From UBA11524 sp051886675 (GTDB lineage: Bacteria > Bacillota > Clostridia > Christensenellales > Aristaeellaceae), in assembly GCA_051886675.1 (NCBI GenBank), contig JBJEYH010000350.1, positions 50,722-114,721 on the forward strand: a DNA stretch of 64,000 nucleotides, read 5' to 3'. Under the pieces are notes generated by a model. That model saw only the letters and a program-made list of their open reading frames with translations. It made no database searches and was not told where the DNA came from. Below are positions 34,279-43,404 of the stretch, in pieces. A program made the position numbers and the translations under genes. Each line of letters opens with the position of its first letter. Within the stretch, counting starts at the first letter, position 1.

Positions 34279-34820
34279 ACAGAAAGCTCAATGCCCTTCG
34301 GATCCGCCGCCTGACCTACGCGGCCCTGTATCTGGCCATCGCCCTGGTGCTGCCCTTTCTGACCGGGCAGATCCCGGAGATCGGCTCGATGCTCTGCCCG
34401 ATGCACATTCCTGTGCTGCTGTGCGGGTTTGTGTGCGGCTGGCCCTACGGGCTGGCGGTCGGCGCGATTTCGCCGCTGCTGCGCTCCGTCATGTTCGGGA
34501 TGCCGGGGCTGTATCCCACGGCCATCGCCATGACCTTTGAGCTGGCGGCCTACGGCGCGGCGGCGGGCTTGCTGTACCGCCTTTTCCCCAAAAGGATGTG
34601 GGGCGTGTATGCCGCGCTGATCGGCGCGATGCTGCTGGGCCGCGTGGTATGGGGCATTGCGGATTACTTCCTGCTGCAGCTGCGGGGAGAAGTCTTCACC
34701 CCGGAGATGTTCGTATCGGGCGCGGTGGTGTCCGCCCTGCCGGGGATCATCCTGCATCTGGTCATCATCCCGCCCATCGTGATGGCCCTGGAAAAGGCGA
34801 AGCTGACGGTGCATGGCTGA
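34275..34820 (+). CDS. ECF transporter S component
   Basis: A 181-residue integral membrane protein with about five to six helices and the conserved N-terminal pattern LYLAIALVLPFLTGQIPEIG, then MHIPVLLCGFVCGWPYGLAVG and FELAAYGAAAGLLYRL. S components bind a vitamin or metal and use a shared EcfAAT energising module that is not in this window. ATGA overlap with the DUF3842 gene and GGAGG 7 bases upstream. Substrate unknown; the BtuF-like lipoprotein in the operon makes a cofactor plausible. Confidence 0.85.
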   Translation: MNRKLNALRIRRLTYAALYLAIALVLPFLTGQIPEIGSMLCPMHIPVLLCGFVCGWPYGLAVGAISPLLRSVMFGMPGLYPTAIAMTFELAAYGAAAGLLYRLFPKRMWGVYAALIGAMLLGRVVWGIADYFLLQLRGEVFTPEMFVSGAVVSALPGIILHLVIIPPIVMALEKAKLTVHG

Positions 34821-34900
34821 TGCCCGACGCCGCGACGCCCAGGGCTTGTGCGTTCATCCCGGCCGGCGCGGAATGGGCCTGCCGGGGGATTGTTGATCCT

Positions 34901-34936
34901 GCCTGCATTCGCTGCGGAGCGCATGCAGGCTTCTTT
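34901..34936 (+). terminator. Terminator of the MoxR-ECF operon
   Basis: GCCTGCAT (34901-34908) pairs with ATGCAGGC (34923-34930), with extra inner pairing, followed by TTCTTT. Confidence 0.7.
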
Positions 34937-34941
34937 GCATG

Positions 34942-34981
34942 AAAAAACACCGCTGATACGGCGCGTGACCGCATCAACGGT
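34942..34981 (-). terminator. Terminator of the AraC gene
   Basis: Read on the minus strand, ACCGTTGATGCGG pairs with CCGTATCAGCGGT (13 bp with G-U pairs), followed by GTTTTTTC. Confidence 0.85.
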
Positions 34982-34993
34982 GCCGGGGACGCC

Positions 34994-35878
34994 TTATGGA
35001 GTGTCAATGAACAGCGGCCTGTGCGGCATGTCCGACTTGCAGAAGTCCTGGGGCGTCACGCCCGTCTGCTTGACAAAGGCCCGGTAGAAGCCCGCGTAGT
35101 CGCTGAAGCCGCTGGCCCGGGAGGCCGCGCCGGGCGCCATGCCCTCCCGCATCAGCCGCTGGGACAGCATGACGCGCTTGCCCAGAATGTACTGGTATAC
35201 CGAAATGTTGGCGTACTCCTTGAAGGTGTGCAGCAGGTAGGACTTGCTGATGAAAAAATGCTCCGCCAGGTCGTCCAGGGAGATGGGCTCGGTGATGTGA
35301 TCATTAATATAGGTAATGATTTCCCGCATGCGGCTGGGCGCGCTGCTGGACGCCTCCGCCCCCTGGTCGATCAGACGGCAGTAGGTCGCCGCCAGAATGT
35401 TCACGCGGCAGCGGGTCATCAGCAGATCCGCCGGGTCGGTCAGGACGGAGGAGCGCACCGCTTCCTTCGCCAGGGAAGCCAGCTCCGCGCCGGCATGCAT
35501 GTCCAGATGGAAGCTGTAGTTGTGCCGGCTGGCCGCGTTGCTGAGGATCTCCAGCATGTTGAAGCCGGGGGTGGACATTTCCTTCAGGCATTCGGGGGTA
35601 ATGTAGAAATACATCCGCTCATAGCGGCCCACCGGCGGCCGCGCGACCCACCGGTGCATGATCCCCGGCGGAATCATGAACATGTCGTAGGGCTTTGGGG
35701 AATACAGCTTCTCCTCGATGGCGTAGTCGATGCTGCCGGAAATAAACAGATAGCATTCGAAGCATTCATGATTGTGAAAGACGCTCATCGGCTCCGGATT
35801 GTCCGTGACCCGATGATGCACCTCGTATTCCCGGTCGTCGGGCATTTCCGGCGTGGTTTCCCAGAGCGACTTTTTCAT
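34994..35878 (-). CDS. AraC-family regulator of the carbohydrate ABC operon
   Basis: The 294-residue protein has an N-terminal cupin-type sensor (HNHECFECYLFISGSIDYAI and MIPPGIMHRWVA). Its C-terminal double helix-turn-helix includes ISLDDLAEHFFISKSYLLHTF and ASGFSDYAGFYRAFVKQTG. It is divergent from the ABC importer operon, whose promoter is 14 bp away from its own, which points to local control by a sugar. The ATG at 35878 has a GGGGGA site; the open frame continues upstream into the promoter and is not used. Confidence 0.9.
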   Translation of the reverse strand: MKKSLWETTPEMPDDREYEVHHRVTDNPEPMSVFHNHECFECYLFISGSIDYAIEEKLYSPKPYDMFMIPPGIMHRWVARPPVGRYERMYFYITPECLKEMSTPGFNMLEILSNAASRHNYSFHLDMHAGAELASLAKEAVRSSVLTDPADLLMTRCRVNILAATYCRLIDQGAEASSSAPSRMREIITYINDHITEPISLDDLAEHFFISKSYLLHTFKEYANISVYQYILGKRVMLSQRLMREGMAPGAASRASGFSDYAGFYRAFVKQTGVTPQDFCKSDMPHRPLFIDTP

Positions 35879-35933
35879 GGCGTTCCCCCTTCCTGTCGGG
35901 CTGAAGATGACGGCAATTGTTCGTTTCGACACC

Positions 35934-35962
35934 ATGATACAGCAATAATCACAATAATTCAA
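35934..35962 (-). promoter_or_regulatory. Promoter of the AraC gene at 34994
   Basis: Minus-strand TTGAAT (35957-35962), 17 bp, TATCAT (35934-35939), in an AT-rich 260-bp divergent region. Confidence 0.65.
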
Positions 35963-35975
35963 GTACTTTTATCAA

Positions 35976-36004
35976 TTGTCACAAGGTTACTGAAAATGTA
36001 CAAT
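35976..36004 (+). promoter_or_regulatory. Promoter of the carbohydrate ABC operon
   Basis: TTGTCA (35976-35981), 17 bp, TACAAT (35999-36004). It lies back to back with the AraC promoter. Confidence 0.65.
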
Positions 36005-36141
36005 ATATTATAGTTTCCACCATATCAGACATTTTTCCAGGATAAGCGTTCGGAATGCACGGAGCCGAAGGCTTTGTTGAATGTGTGCCGGTGGATTGCG
36101 ATAGTTGTATACCAAGACCAACGAAGCGGAGGCGATGGCGC

Positions 36142-37065
36142 GTGGAATCCCAGGTCAAGTTCAAACGCAACGTTTGGAGAGACGTGGCAAAGTGCAAATG
36201 GCTGTATGTCATGCTTGCAATCCCGCTGGCGCAGTACCTTCTGTTCCGGTACGCGCCGCTGACAGGTATCCAGGTTGCCTTCAAGGACTACAACATTTTC
36301 AAGGGCATGTGGCAGAGCCCCTGGGCCGGGCTGAAGTACTTCCGGGAGATGTTCGGGAGTCAGCAGTTCTGGCTGGCGCTGCGCAATACCGTCACCCTGA
36401 ACCTGCTGGATCTGATTTTCGGCTTCCCGACGCCCATTATCCTGGCCATCATGCTCTATGAGATGCGCTCCGTGAAGCTCAAGCGGGTCTATCAGACGCT
36501 GATGTACCTGCCCCACTTCCTGAGCTGGGTCATCGTGGGCTCGCTGGTGACCAAGCTGTTCGGCTCCACGGGCATGGTGAACAACATCATCAAGTCCCTG
36601 GGCGGCAGCACCGTCAACTTCCTCACCGACCAGACCAACTGGATCATCATGTATGTGGCCACCGGCGTGTGGCAGAGCGCCGGCTGGGGCACCATCATCT
36701 ACCTGGCGGCCATCTCCGGCGTGAACACCGAGCTCTACGAGGCTGCCGAGGTGGACGGCTGCGGACGGCTCCGCCGCATCTGGTACGTGACGCTGCCCTG
36801 CATCATGCCCACCATCGTGGTCATGCTGATTCTCCGCCTGGGCCAGATGGTCGGCATCGGCTTCGAGCGGCCCTACGTCATGATGAACGACATGGTCCGC
36901 GATGTGGCGGAGGTTACCTCCACCTTCGTGTACAACAACGGCATCAAGAACGCCCGCTATTCGTTCTCGACGGCGGTTGACCTGTTCGGCTCCATTGTGA
37001 ACATGATGTTCGTGGTGGGCGCCAACTGGATCACCAAGCGCATGGGGGAGGGTGGATTATGGTAA
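36142..37065 (+). CDS. Carbohydrate ABC importer permease, LplB type
   Basis: A 307-residue membrane protein with six helices and the EAA motif YEAAEVDGCGRLRRIWYVTLPCIMP that docks the ATPase. The opening LFRYAPLTGIQVAFKDYN is typical of LplB-type permeases (CUT1) used for plant oligosaccharides in Firmicutes. The GTG at 36142 has GGAGG 9 bases upstream and gives the usual family length; an ATG at 36055 would add 29 unlikely residues. First gene of the operon. No ATPase gene is in the operon, as is usual where a shared MsmK-like ATPase serves several importers. Confidence 0.9.
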   Translation: MESQVKFKRNVWRDVAKCKWLYVMLAIPLAQYLLFRYAPLTGIQVAFKDYNIFKGMWQSPWAGLKYFREMFGSQQFWLALRNTVTLNLLDLIFGFPTPIILAIMLYEMRSVKLKRVYQTLMYLPHFLSWVIVGSLVTKLFGSTGMVNNIIKSLGGSTVNFLTDQTNWIIMYVATGVWQSAGWGTIIYLAAISGVNTELYEAAEVDGCGRLRRIWYVTLPCIMPTIVVMLILRLGQMVGIGFERPYVMMNDMVRDVAEVTSTFVYNNGIKNARYSFSTAVDLFGSIVNMMFVVGANWITKRMGEGGLW

Positions 37066-37970
37066 GCAGCAAGCCTGCGGTCATCAAGCCCGGCAAGAGC
37101 AAGGGCAAGGGCCGGCGCTATCTCGGCTCGGAAATTGTGTTCAACGTGATCCTGACCATCTTCGTGCTGCTGTGCGTGATTCCCATGCTGCACGTGGTGG
37201 CGCAGTCCATGTCCGGCCGCAACGCGGTGCTGTCCGGCAAGGTGTACCTGTGGCCCAAGGAGCTGGACTTCACCGCCTACACCAGCGTCCTCAACGACCC
37301 CACCATGATCCGCGCCATGGGCTTCTCCGTGGTGCTGACGGTGGGCTATACGGTCCTGGCCATGATCTCCACCATCCTGCTGGCCTATCCCCTCAGCCGC
37401 AAGTACATCCCCGGCCGCAAGTGGCTGATGGTGCTGATCCTGATCCCCATGTACTTCACCGGCGGCACCATCCCCAACTACCTGTGGGTCAAGCAGATGG
37501 GCCTGATCGACAGCCCCTGGTCGCTGGTGTGGCCCATCCTGACCTCCACCTACAACACCATCATCCTGCGCAACTTCTTTGAGTCGGTGCCCGATTCCCT
37601 GGAGGAATCCGCCAAGCTCGACGGCTGCAACGACTGGCAGGTGCTCTTCCGCATCATCCTGCCGCTGTCCACGGCGTCGCTGGCCACCATCGCCCTGTTC
37701 TACGCCGTGGCCCGCTGGAACGGCTACGCCGACGTGCGCTACTACATCAACTCCAGCAAGTACTACACCCTGCAGATGAAGCTCTACCAGGTGGTCTTCG
37801 CCTCCAACTCCTCCGACATCACCCAGGCCGAAGGCGGCAAGACCATGGTGCTGGCCGATACCATCAAGTCCGCGTCCATCGTGTTCTCCACGGTGCCGAT
37901 CCTGATCGTCTATCCCTTCCTGCAGAAGTACTTCGTGCAGGGCGTGATGATCGGCGCGGTGAAGGAGTAA
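37059..37970 (+). CDS. Carbohydrate ABC importer permease, YtcP/AraQ type
   Basis: A 303-residue permease with six helices and the EAA-type loop LEESAKLDGCNDWQVLFRIILPLS. VIPMLHVVAQSMSGRNAVLSG near the N-terminus is typical of the YtcP group that pairs with LplB. It overlaps the first permease gene by 7 bp and has GGGAGG before the ATG. The two proteins form the membrane channel for the binding protein encoded next. Confidence 0.92.
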   Translation: MVSSKPAVIKPGKSKGKGRRYLGSEIVFNVILTIFVLLCVIPMLHVVAQSMSGRNAVLSGKVYLWPKELDFTAYTSVLNDPTMIRAMGFSVVLTVGYTVLAMISTILLAYPLSRKYIPGRKWLMVLILIPMYFTGGTIPNYLWVKQMGLIDSPWSLVWPILTSTYNTIILRNFFESVPDSLEESAKLDGCNDWQVLFRIILPLSTASLATIALFYAVARWNGYADVRYYINSSKYYTLQMKLYQVVFASNSSDITQAEGGKTMVLADTIKSASIVFSTVPILIVYPFLQKYFVQGVMIGAVKE

Positions 37971-38043
37971 GCTTCCCCCCATCGTTCCATGCCGGAGGAT
38001 TCCGGTGCGTATAGGTTCCCACATCAGAAAAGGAGGTAACCCC

Positions 38044-39612
38044 ATGAAGAAGATCCTGTCTCTGGTTCTCGCCCTGGCGATGCTGATGAGCATCGGGCTC
38101 ACCGCCAACGCCGAAACCGCGTCCTCTGACGTGTTCCGCTATGACGAAACCGTCACCCTGAAGATCTCCGTCTTCGACCGCGGCAACGCCGGCGGCACCG
38201 CCCCCGACAGCAACTACTATACCCAGTGGATCCAGGAGAACTTCGGCGATCCCCGCAACATCAAGATTGAGTGGACCGTCATCCCCCGCTCCGAGGAAGT
38301 TGCCAAGCTGAACATCCTCATGGCCTCCGGCGAAGCCCCCGACCTGTGCTTCACCTACGACGGCTCTGTGGTCAGCAACTTCGTGGCCCAGGGCGGCCTG
38401 GTCGAGCTGAGCGATCTGCTGGATCAGTACGGCCCCAACATCAAGGCTCTGCTGGGCGATCAGGTCATCAACGCCGGCCGGTATGACGGCGGCCTGTACG
38501 CCATCCCCGCCCGCCGCGTGGTGATCGCCACCCAGGGCATGTTCATCCGCGAGGACTGGCTGGAGAAGCTGGGCCTGGAAATGCCCACCACCAAGGAAGA
38601 GTTCCTGAACGTGCTGCGCGCCTTCCGTGACAACGATATGGACGGCGACGGCGATCCCTCCAACGAGATCCCCTATGCCATGGGTTCCGACCTGCGCGGC
38701 CATGAGCAGCTCAAGCTGTCCTTCTTCGACGACCTGAGCGACCGCACCATCGCCTGCATGGCCTGGCCGTCCCTGCCCGGCTACAAGGACTACGCGCTGT
38801 TCCTCAACCAGATGTACAACGAGGGCCTGATCTCCCCCGACTTCGCCCTGGACACCTCCGACCTGCTCTACAACGACATCACTGCCGGCAAGGCGGGCGG
38901 CTACACCTACAACTATGACCATCCCATCCGCGTGTCCCCCGGCATCCTGAGCGCCCTGCAGACCTATGAGCCCGACGCCAAGCTGAGCGTGCTGAACTGC
39001 TTCGAGAGCGTCACCGATCCCACCAAGTACTACCATGCCATGTACGCTGCCTACGGCCTGATGAACTTCATCCCCGTGTACAGCCAGCATCCCGAAGCGG
39101 CCATGATGTACCTGGATTGGCTGTGCGAGTATGACACCATCTACTTCCTGCAGAACGGCGTGGAAGGCATCACCTACGACCTGAACGAGGACGGCATCCC
39201 CGTGGTCAAGACCCCCGACGATGACAACCACGACAAGACCTTCAACTCCATGCAGAACATCGACTACACCCTGCTGATCAACGGCCAGTGGCTGGACAGC
39301 GAGGAGAAGCTCATGAAGGCCCAGTCCCTGAGCTACCAGGGCTACGCCGATCTGTATGAGCCGATGTACATCGTCGGCAATACCGATCCCATCACCACCA
39401 ACTGGCACTTCGAGACCGTGCTGTCCGCCGACGCTCAGTACACCACCTCTCTGGTGGCCTTCGAGAAGGAGCTGCTGACCAAGGTGACCATGGCCAAGCC
39501 CGAGGAAGCCAGCGCCCTGTTCGATCAGCTGCTGGCCCAGTACATGTCCATGGGCGGCCAGGCTGTGCAGGACGAGAAGCTCGCTGCCTGGGACGCCGCG
39601 CACGCTGAGTAA
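38044..39612 (+). CDS. Extracellular sugar-binding protein of the ABC importer
   Basis: A 522-residue solute-binding protein of the large type that partners LplB/YtcP. The signal peptide is ILSLVLALAMLMSIGLTANA with a normal AxA cleavage site and no lipobox cysteine, which is unusual for a Gram-positive binding protein. The mature part shows NILMASGEAPDLCFTYDG and IPYAMGSDLRG. The ATG at 38044 follows AAAAGGAGG. Codon use is strongly biased toward C-ending codons, as expected for a highly expressed gene. Confidence 0.92.
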   Translation: MKKILSLVLALAMLMSIGLTANAETASSDVFRYDETVTLKISVFDRGNAGGTAPDSNYYTQWIQENFGDPRNIKIEWTVIPRSEEVAKLNILMASGEAPDLCFTYDGSVVSNFVAQGGLVELSDLLDQYGPNIKALLGDQVINAGRYDGGLYAIPARRVVIATQGMFIREDWLEKLGLEMPTTKEEFLNVLRAFRDNDMDGDGDPSNEIPYAMGSDLRGHEQLKLSFFDDLSDRTIACMAWPSLPGYKDYALFLNQMYNEGLISPDFALDTSDLLYNDITAGKAGGYTYNYDHPIRVSPGILSALQTYEPDAKLSVLNCFESVTDPTKYYHAMYAAYGLMNFIPVYSQHPEAAMMYLDWLCEYDTIYFLQNGVEGITYDLNEDGIPVVKTPDDDNHDKTFNSMQNIDYTLLINGQWLDSEEKLMKAQSLSYQGYADLYEPMYIVGNTDPITTNWHFETVLSADAQYTTSLVAFEKELLTKVTMAKPEEASALFDQLLAQYMSMGGQAVQDEKLAAWDAAHAE

Positions 39613-39685
39613 GCATCCGGCCATTTCCCGTACCCCATTGCTCAAATGGCGCTTCTGATCAAGCCGCATTGCTGAGCTGAACATG

Positions 39686-39724
39686 GAGGCGCCGCACCCC
39701 CCACAGGGGCGGCGCCTCTTATAT
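39686..39724 (+). terminator. Hairpin after the sugar-binding protein gene
   Basis: GAGGCGCCGC (39686-39695) pairs with GCGGCGCCTC (39709-39718), then TTATAT. The weak U-tract may allow readthrough into the oxidoreductase genes. Confidence 0.65.
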
Positions 39725-39763
39725 GAGCCAATCATCCCGAAGCGAAAAGGAGACGCATCTGTC

Positions 39764-40918
39764 ATGATTCAGGTAGCCATCATCGGTACAGGCAACATTT
39801 CCCACGCCCACATCCATGCCTATATGCTCTTCCCTGAGCGGGTGCGCATTGCCGCTCTGGTGGATATCATTCCCGGCAAGGCGCAGAAGGTGAAGGAGCA
39901 GTACGGCCTGGACTGCGACGTGTACCTTGACCATCAGGACATCCTGGGCCGGGAAGATATCACCCTGGTGGATGTCTGCACCCCGCCCTATGTGCATGCG
40001 CCCATCAGCATCAACGCCATGCGCGCCGGCAAGAACGTGATCTGCGAAAAGCCCATGGCGCCCTCCCTCAAGGAGTGCGACGAGATGCTCCGCGTCCGGG
40101 ATGAAACCGGCGTGATCTTCTCCTCCATCGCGCAGAACCGCTTCCGCAAGCCGATCCGCGACCTGAAGGCCCTGCTGGACAGCGGCATGGCCGGCCCTGT
40201 GCGGCATGCCACGGTCAACAGCGCCTGGTGGCGCGGTCACTGCTACTACGACCTGTGGTGGCGCGGAACCTGGGAGAAGGAAGGCGGCGGCTGCACGCTG
40301 AACCACGCGGTGCATCACATCGACATGCTGGGCTGGATGATGGGTCTGCCCAACCGGGTCACCAGCATCCTGGCCAACACCGCCCACGACAACGCCGAGG
40401 TGGAGGATCTGTCCATCTCCATCCTGGAGTACCCCGGCGCGCTGGCTGATCTGACCGCCTCCGTGGTGGATCACGGCGAGGAGCAGGTGCTGACCTTCCA
40501 GTGCGAAAAGGCCAAGGTGGCCGCGCCCTTCTCGGTGTACGCCTCGGTGAGCAAGCCCAACGGCTTCCCCACCCGCAACGAGGAGCTGGAGCAGGAGCTT
40601 GCCGCCTTTGCCGACGCCCTGCCGGAGATCCCCTACATCGGCCATGACGGCCAGATCGAGAACGTGCTGACCGCCATCGAGACCGGCGCGCCCGTGGCCA
40701 TCGGCGGCGAGGACGGCCGCCGCACCATCGAGCTGATCACCGCCATCTACAAGAGCGGCGCCACCCGGCAGGCGGTGGATCTGCCCCTGAAGCCCGACGA
40801 TCCCTTCTACACGGTGGAAGGCATCATGGCCTCCGTACCCCATTTCTACGAGAAGACCACCTCGGCCATCGAGCTGGGCAGCGGCCCCATCACCCTGGGC
40901 AGCGACTACAAGAAGTAA
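39764..40918 (+). CDS. Gfo/Idh/MocA-family oxidoreductase
   Basis: A 384-residue NAD(P)-dependent sugar or inositol oxidoreductase. The N-terminal Rossmann domain has AIIGTGNISHAHI, and the catalytic-loop signature is CEKPMAPSLKECDEML. A GGGCTLNHAVHHIDMLGWM stretch supplies the catalytic His. It lies 40 bp beyond the hairpin that follows the ABC importer, so it probably acts on the imported sugar. AAAAGGAGA lies 12 bases before the ATG. Confidence 0.9.
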   Translation: MIQVAIIGTGNISHAHIHAYMLFPERVRIAALVDIIPGKAQKVKEQYGLDCDVYLDHQDILGREDITLVDVCTPPYVHAPISINAMRAGKNVICEKPMAPSLKECDEMLRVRDETGVIFSSIAQNRFRKPIRDLKALLDSGMAGPVRHATVNSAWWRGHCYYDLWWRGTWEKEGGGCTLNHAVHHIDMLGWMMGLPNRVTSILANTAHDNAEVEDLSISILEYPGALADLTASVVDHGEEQVLTFQCEKAKVAAPFSVYASVSKPNGFPTRNEELEQELAAFADALPEIPYIGHDGQIENVLTAIETGAPVAIGGEDGRRTIELITAIYKSGATRQAVDLPLKPDDPFYTVEGIMASVPHFYEKTTSAIELGSGPITLGSDYKK

Positions 40919-40934
40919 TAGGGAGGATACCGGC

Positions 40935-42017
40935 ATGAATGTTTCCGACGGCATGAACTATGCACCCAAGGGCAAGCCCCAGGCGGTGGTGAAGCCCGGC
41001 GAATTCATCTTCAGCGCGGCGCGGCTGGATCACGGCCACATCTATGGCATCTGCAACGCCCTGACCGAGGCGGGCGGCACGCTGAAGTACGTGTGGGATC
41101 CCGACCCGAAGAAGGTGGAGCAGTTCCTGAAGGTGTATCCCCAGGCCATCCCCGCCATGAGCGAGGATCAGGTGCTGCAGGACAAGGAGACCATGATGGT
41201 CGCCGCCGCCGCCGTCACCAGCGAGCGCGGCCCCTTCGGCGTGAAGGTCATGGCCCATGGCAAGGATTACTTCACCGACAAGGCGCCCTTCACCACCCTT
41301 GAGCAGCTGAACGCCGCCAAGGCCAAGGTGGCCGAGACCGGAAGGAAGTACATGGTGTACTACTCCGAGCGGCTGCACGTGGAAGGCGCGATCCTGGCGG
41401 GCTACATGGTGGATCAGGGCGAAATCGGCAAGGTGGTCAGCGTCAGCGGCTTCGGGCCGCATCGTCTGGGCGCGTCGGGGCGTCCCGCCTGGTTCTTCGA
41501 GAAGGAGAAGTACGGCGGCATCCTGTGCGACATCGGCAGCCATCAGATCGAGCAGTACCTGCACTTCGCCGGCGAGGAGGACGCGAAGATCGTGTCCGCC
41601 CGCATCGGCAACTACGGCAATCCGCAGTATCCCGAGCTGGATGACTTCGGCGACTGCACCCTCACCGGCGCGAAGGGCACCACCAACTATTTCCGCGTGG
41701 ACTGGTTCACCCCCGACGGACTGCGCACCTGGGGCGACGGCCGCACGCTGATCCTGGGCACCGAGGGCTACATCGAGATTCGCAAGTACATCGACGTGGC
41801 CACCGAGAATTCCGGCGGCAACCATGTGATCCTGGTCAACGGCAAGGGCGAGAAGCACATCGACGCCACGGGCGTGACAGGCTATCCCTTCTTTGGCGAG
41901 CTGATCCTGGACTGCCTCAACCGCACCGAGAACGCCATGACCCAGGCCCACGCCTTCAAGGCGGCGGAGCTGTGCGTCACCGCGCAGATGATGGCTCAGG
42001 AGCTGACCGGCCGGTAA
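40935..42017 (+). CDS. Second, divergent Gfo/Idh/MocA-type oxidoreductase
   Basis: A 360-residue protein that keeps the family layout. The Rossmann start is FIFSAARLDHGHIYGICNAL in place of GxGxxG, and the catalytic loop reads FTDKAPFTTLEQL in place of the EKP motif. ILCDIGSHQIEQYLHFAG holds the catalytic His region. It follows the first oxidoreductase by 16 bp with GGGAGG upstream. The pair may catalyse successive steps, as in 3-keto-glycoside pathways. A changed cofactor loop may mean tight cofactor binding or altered chemistry. Confidence 0.82.
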   Translation: MNVSDGMNYAPKGKPQAVVKPGEFIFSAARLDHGHIYGICNALTEAGGTLKYVWDPDPKKVEQFLKVYPQAIPAMSEDQVLQDKETMMVAAAAVTSERGPFGVKVMAHGKDYFTDKAPFTTLEQLNAAKAKVAETGRKYMVYYSERLHVEGAILAGYMVDQGEIGKVVSVSGFGPHRLGASGRPAWFFEKEKYGGILCDIGSHQIEQYLHFAGEEDAKIVSARIGNYGNPQYPELDDFGDCTLTGAKGTTNYFRVDWFTPDGLRTWGDGRTLILGTEGYIEIRKYIDVATENSGGNHVILVNGKGEKHIDATGVTGYPFFGELILDCLNRTENAMTQAHAFKAAELCVTAQMMAQELTGR

Positions 42018-42039
42018 GCATCCTCAGGCCGAAAACGGC

Positions 42040-42074
42040 AGCGCTGAACGGAGCAATTCGTTCAGCGCTTTTTT
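42040..42074 (+). terminator. Terminator of the ABC-oxidoreductase operon
   Basis: GCGCTGAACG (42041-42050) pairs with CGTTCAGCGC (42059-42068), then TTTTTT. Confidence 0.9.
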
Positions 42075-42170
42075 CGGCAGGAGAGTGACCGCGCCGAATC
42101 ACCTGCCTGGACAGCGCCATGGCCCGGGCAGGCCACAGCCATCAAGCCTGCAGAAAGGAAGCGCATCATC

Positions 42171-43091
42171 ATGCTGACCACGCAGCAGCGGATCCGGATG
42201 CTGGAATGTCCCCGGGGGCCCATCGACCTGGTGCTGGATACGGACGCCTATAATGAAATCGACGATCAGTTCGCCATTGCCTACGCGCTGCATGCGCCGG
42301 AGAAGATCAACCTGCTGGCCCTGTATGCCGCGCCCTTCCACAACGAGCGCTCCACCGGCCCCGCGGATGGCATGGAGCGCAGCTATCAGGAGATCCGGAA
42401 GCTGCTGCGGCTGTCGGGCAAGGAGCGTCCGGCGCTCCGCGGCGCCACGGCCTATCTGCCGGATGAGAAAACGCCCTGCTCCTCGGCGGCGTCGGAGGAT
42501 CTGTGCAGGCGCGCGATGGCCTGTTCCCCGGAGAAGCCCCTGTATGTGGCGGCCATCGGGGCCATCACCAACGTCGCCTCCGCGCTGCTGACGCGGCCGG
42601 AGATCGCCGACCGGATGGTGGTGGTGTGGCTGGGCGGAAACGCGCTGCACTGGCACGACAATGCCGAGTTCAACATCCGGCAGGATGTGGCGGCGGCGCG
42701 GGTGGTGTTCATGTCGGGCGTGCCGCTGGTGATGCTGCCCTGCATGGGGGTTGTCAGCAGCTTCACCACCACGGGCCCGGAGCTGGCGCACTGGCTGAAG
42801 GGCCGCAGCGCGCTGTGCGATTATCTGCTGGAGCACACCGTGGAGGCCGCCAACGAATATGCCCGGGGCAAGGTCTGGAGCCGGGTGATCTGGGATGTGA
42901 CCGCCATCGGCTGGCTGATGAACGACGGCCAGCGCCTGATGCGCGACCGGCTCATTCCCACGCCCGTGCCCGAGTACGATCACCGCTGGGCCGAAAACCC
43001 GCAGGCGCCGCTTTGCCGCTACGTCTACCACATCAACAGGGACGCGCTGTTTGCGGAGCTGTTCGCCCACATCGCCGGATCATCCACCTGA
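42171..43091 (+). CDS. Nucleoside hydrolase (IunH/RihA family)
   Basis: A 306-residue protein with the calcium-binding N-terminal motif VLDTDAYNEIDDQFAIAYAL, the middle LYVAAIGAITNVASAL and VVWLGGNALHW, and the late Asp in SRVIWDVTAI. These are the landmarks of inosine-uridine hydrolases that release ribose from nucleosides. The normal DTDxxxDDxxA motif has two extra residues here (DTDAYNEIDDQFA), which places it in a less studied subgroup. AAGGAAG precedes the ATG. No signal peptide. Confidence 0.88.
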   Translation: MLTTQQRIRMLECPRGPIDLVLDTDAYNEIDDQFAIAYALHAPEKINLLALYAAPFHNERSTGPADGMERSYQEIRKLLRLSGKERPALRGATAYLPDEKTPCSSAASEDLCRRAMACSPEKPLYVAAIGAITNVASALLTRPEIADRMVVVWLGGNALHWHDNAEFNIRQDVAAARVVFMSGVPLVMLPCMGVVSSFTTTGPELAHWLKGRSALCDYLLEHTVEAANEYARGKVWSRVIWDVTAIGWLMNDGQRLMRDRLIPTPVPEYDHRWAENPQAPLCRYVYHINRDALFAELFAHIAGSST

Positions 43092-43404
43092 CAGGCCCGC
43101 GACGGCAGCCGGGCGCAGAAAATGTCCCCGGGAATCGGCCGGAGGTTTTTCGCAGCTTCCCGAAATTGACCGGGCAGCAGCAGGATTTGGGGGGCGAAGG
43201 CCGAATAAATGGAACGGATATCCCTGGAAACCGGGGTCGGCAGGGCCTTGCGGCCTGCGGGCGAGGGCCTGGCCGCGCCGGTTTCGCCGGATGGAACGGA
43301 TTCATGGCAGCGATGCCAGCCATCGTCCGGCGGCAGGGAGAGCAACGCATCATCACGCTTCTTCATGACATACCGCGATGCATACAGAAAGGATGGTACA
43401 TGCT
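43092..43404. other. 313-bp gap before the GH51 gene
   Basis: I see no gene, no clear promoter and no terminator with a U-tract. The last 25 bases contain AAAGGATG, which is shared with the duplicate copy at 26.7 kb and may serve as the ribosome binding site. Confidence 0.4.

Noticed and set aside
39764..42017. myo-inositol dehydrogenase assignment for the two Gfo/Idh/MocA proteins
   Set aside because: The family is broad and no inositol pathway gene (iolB, iolC, iolE) is in the window.
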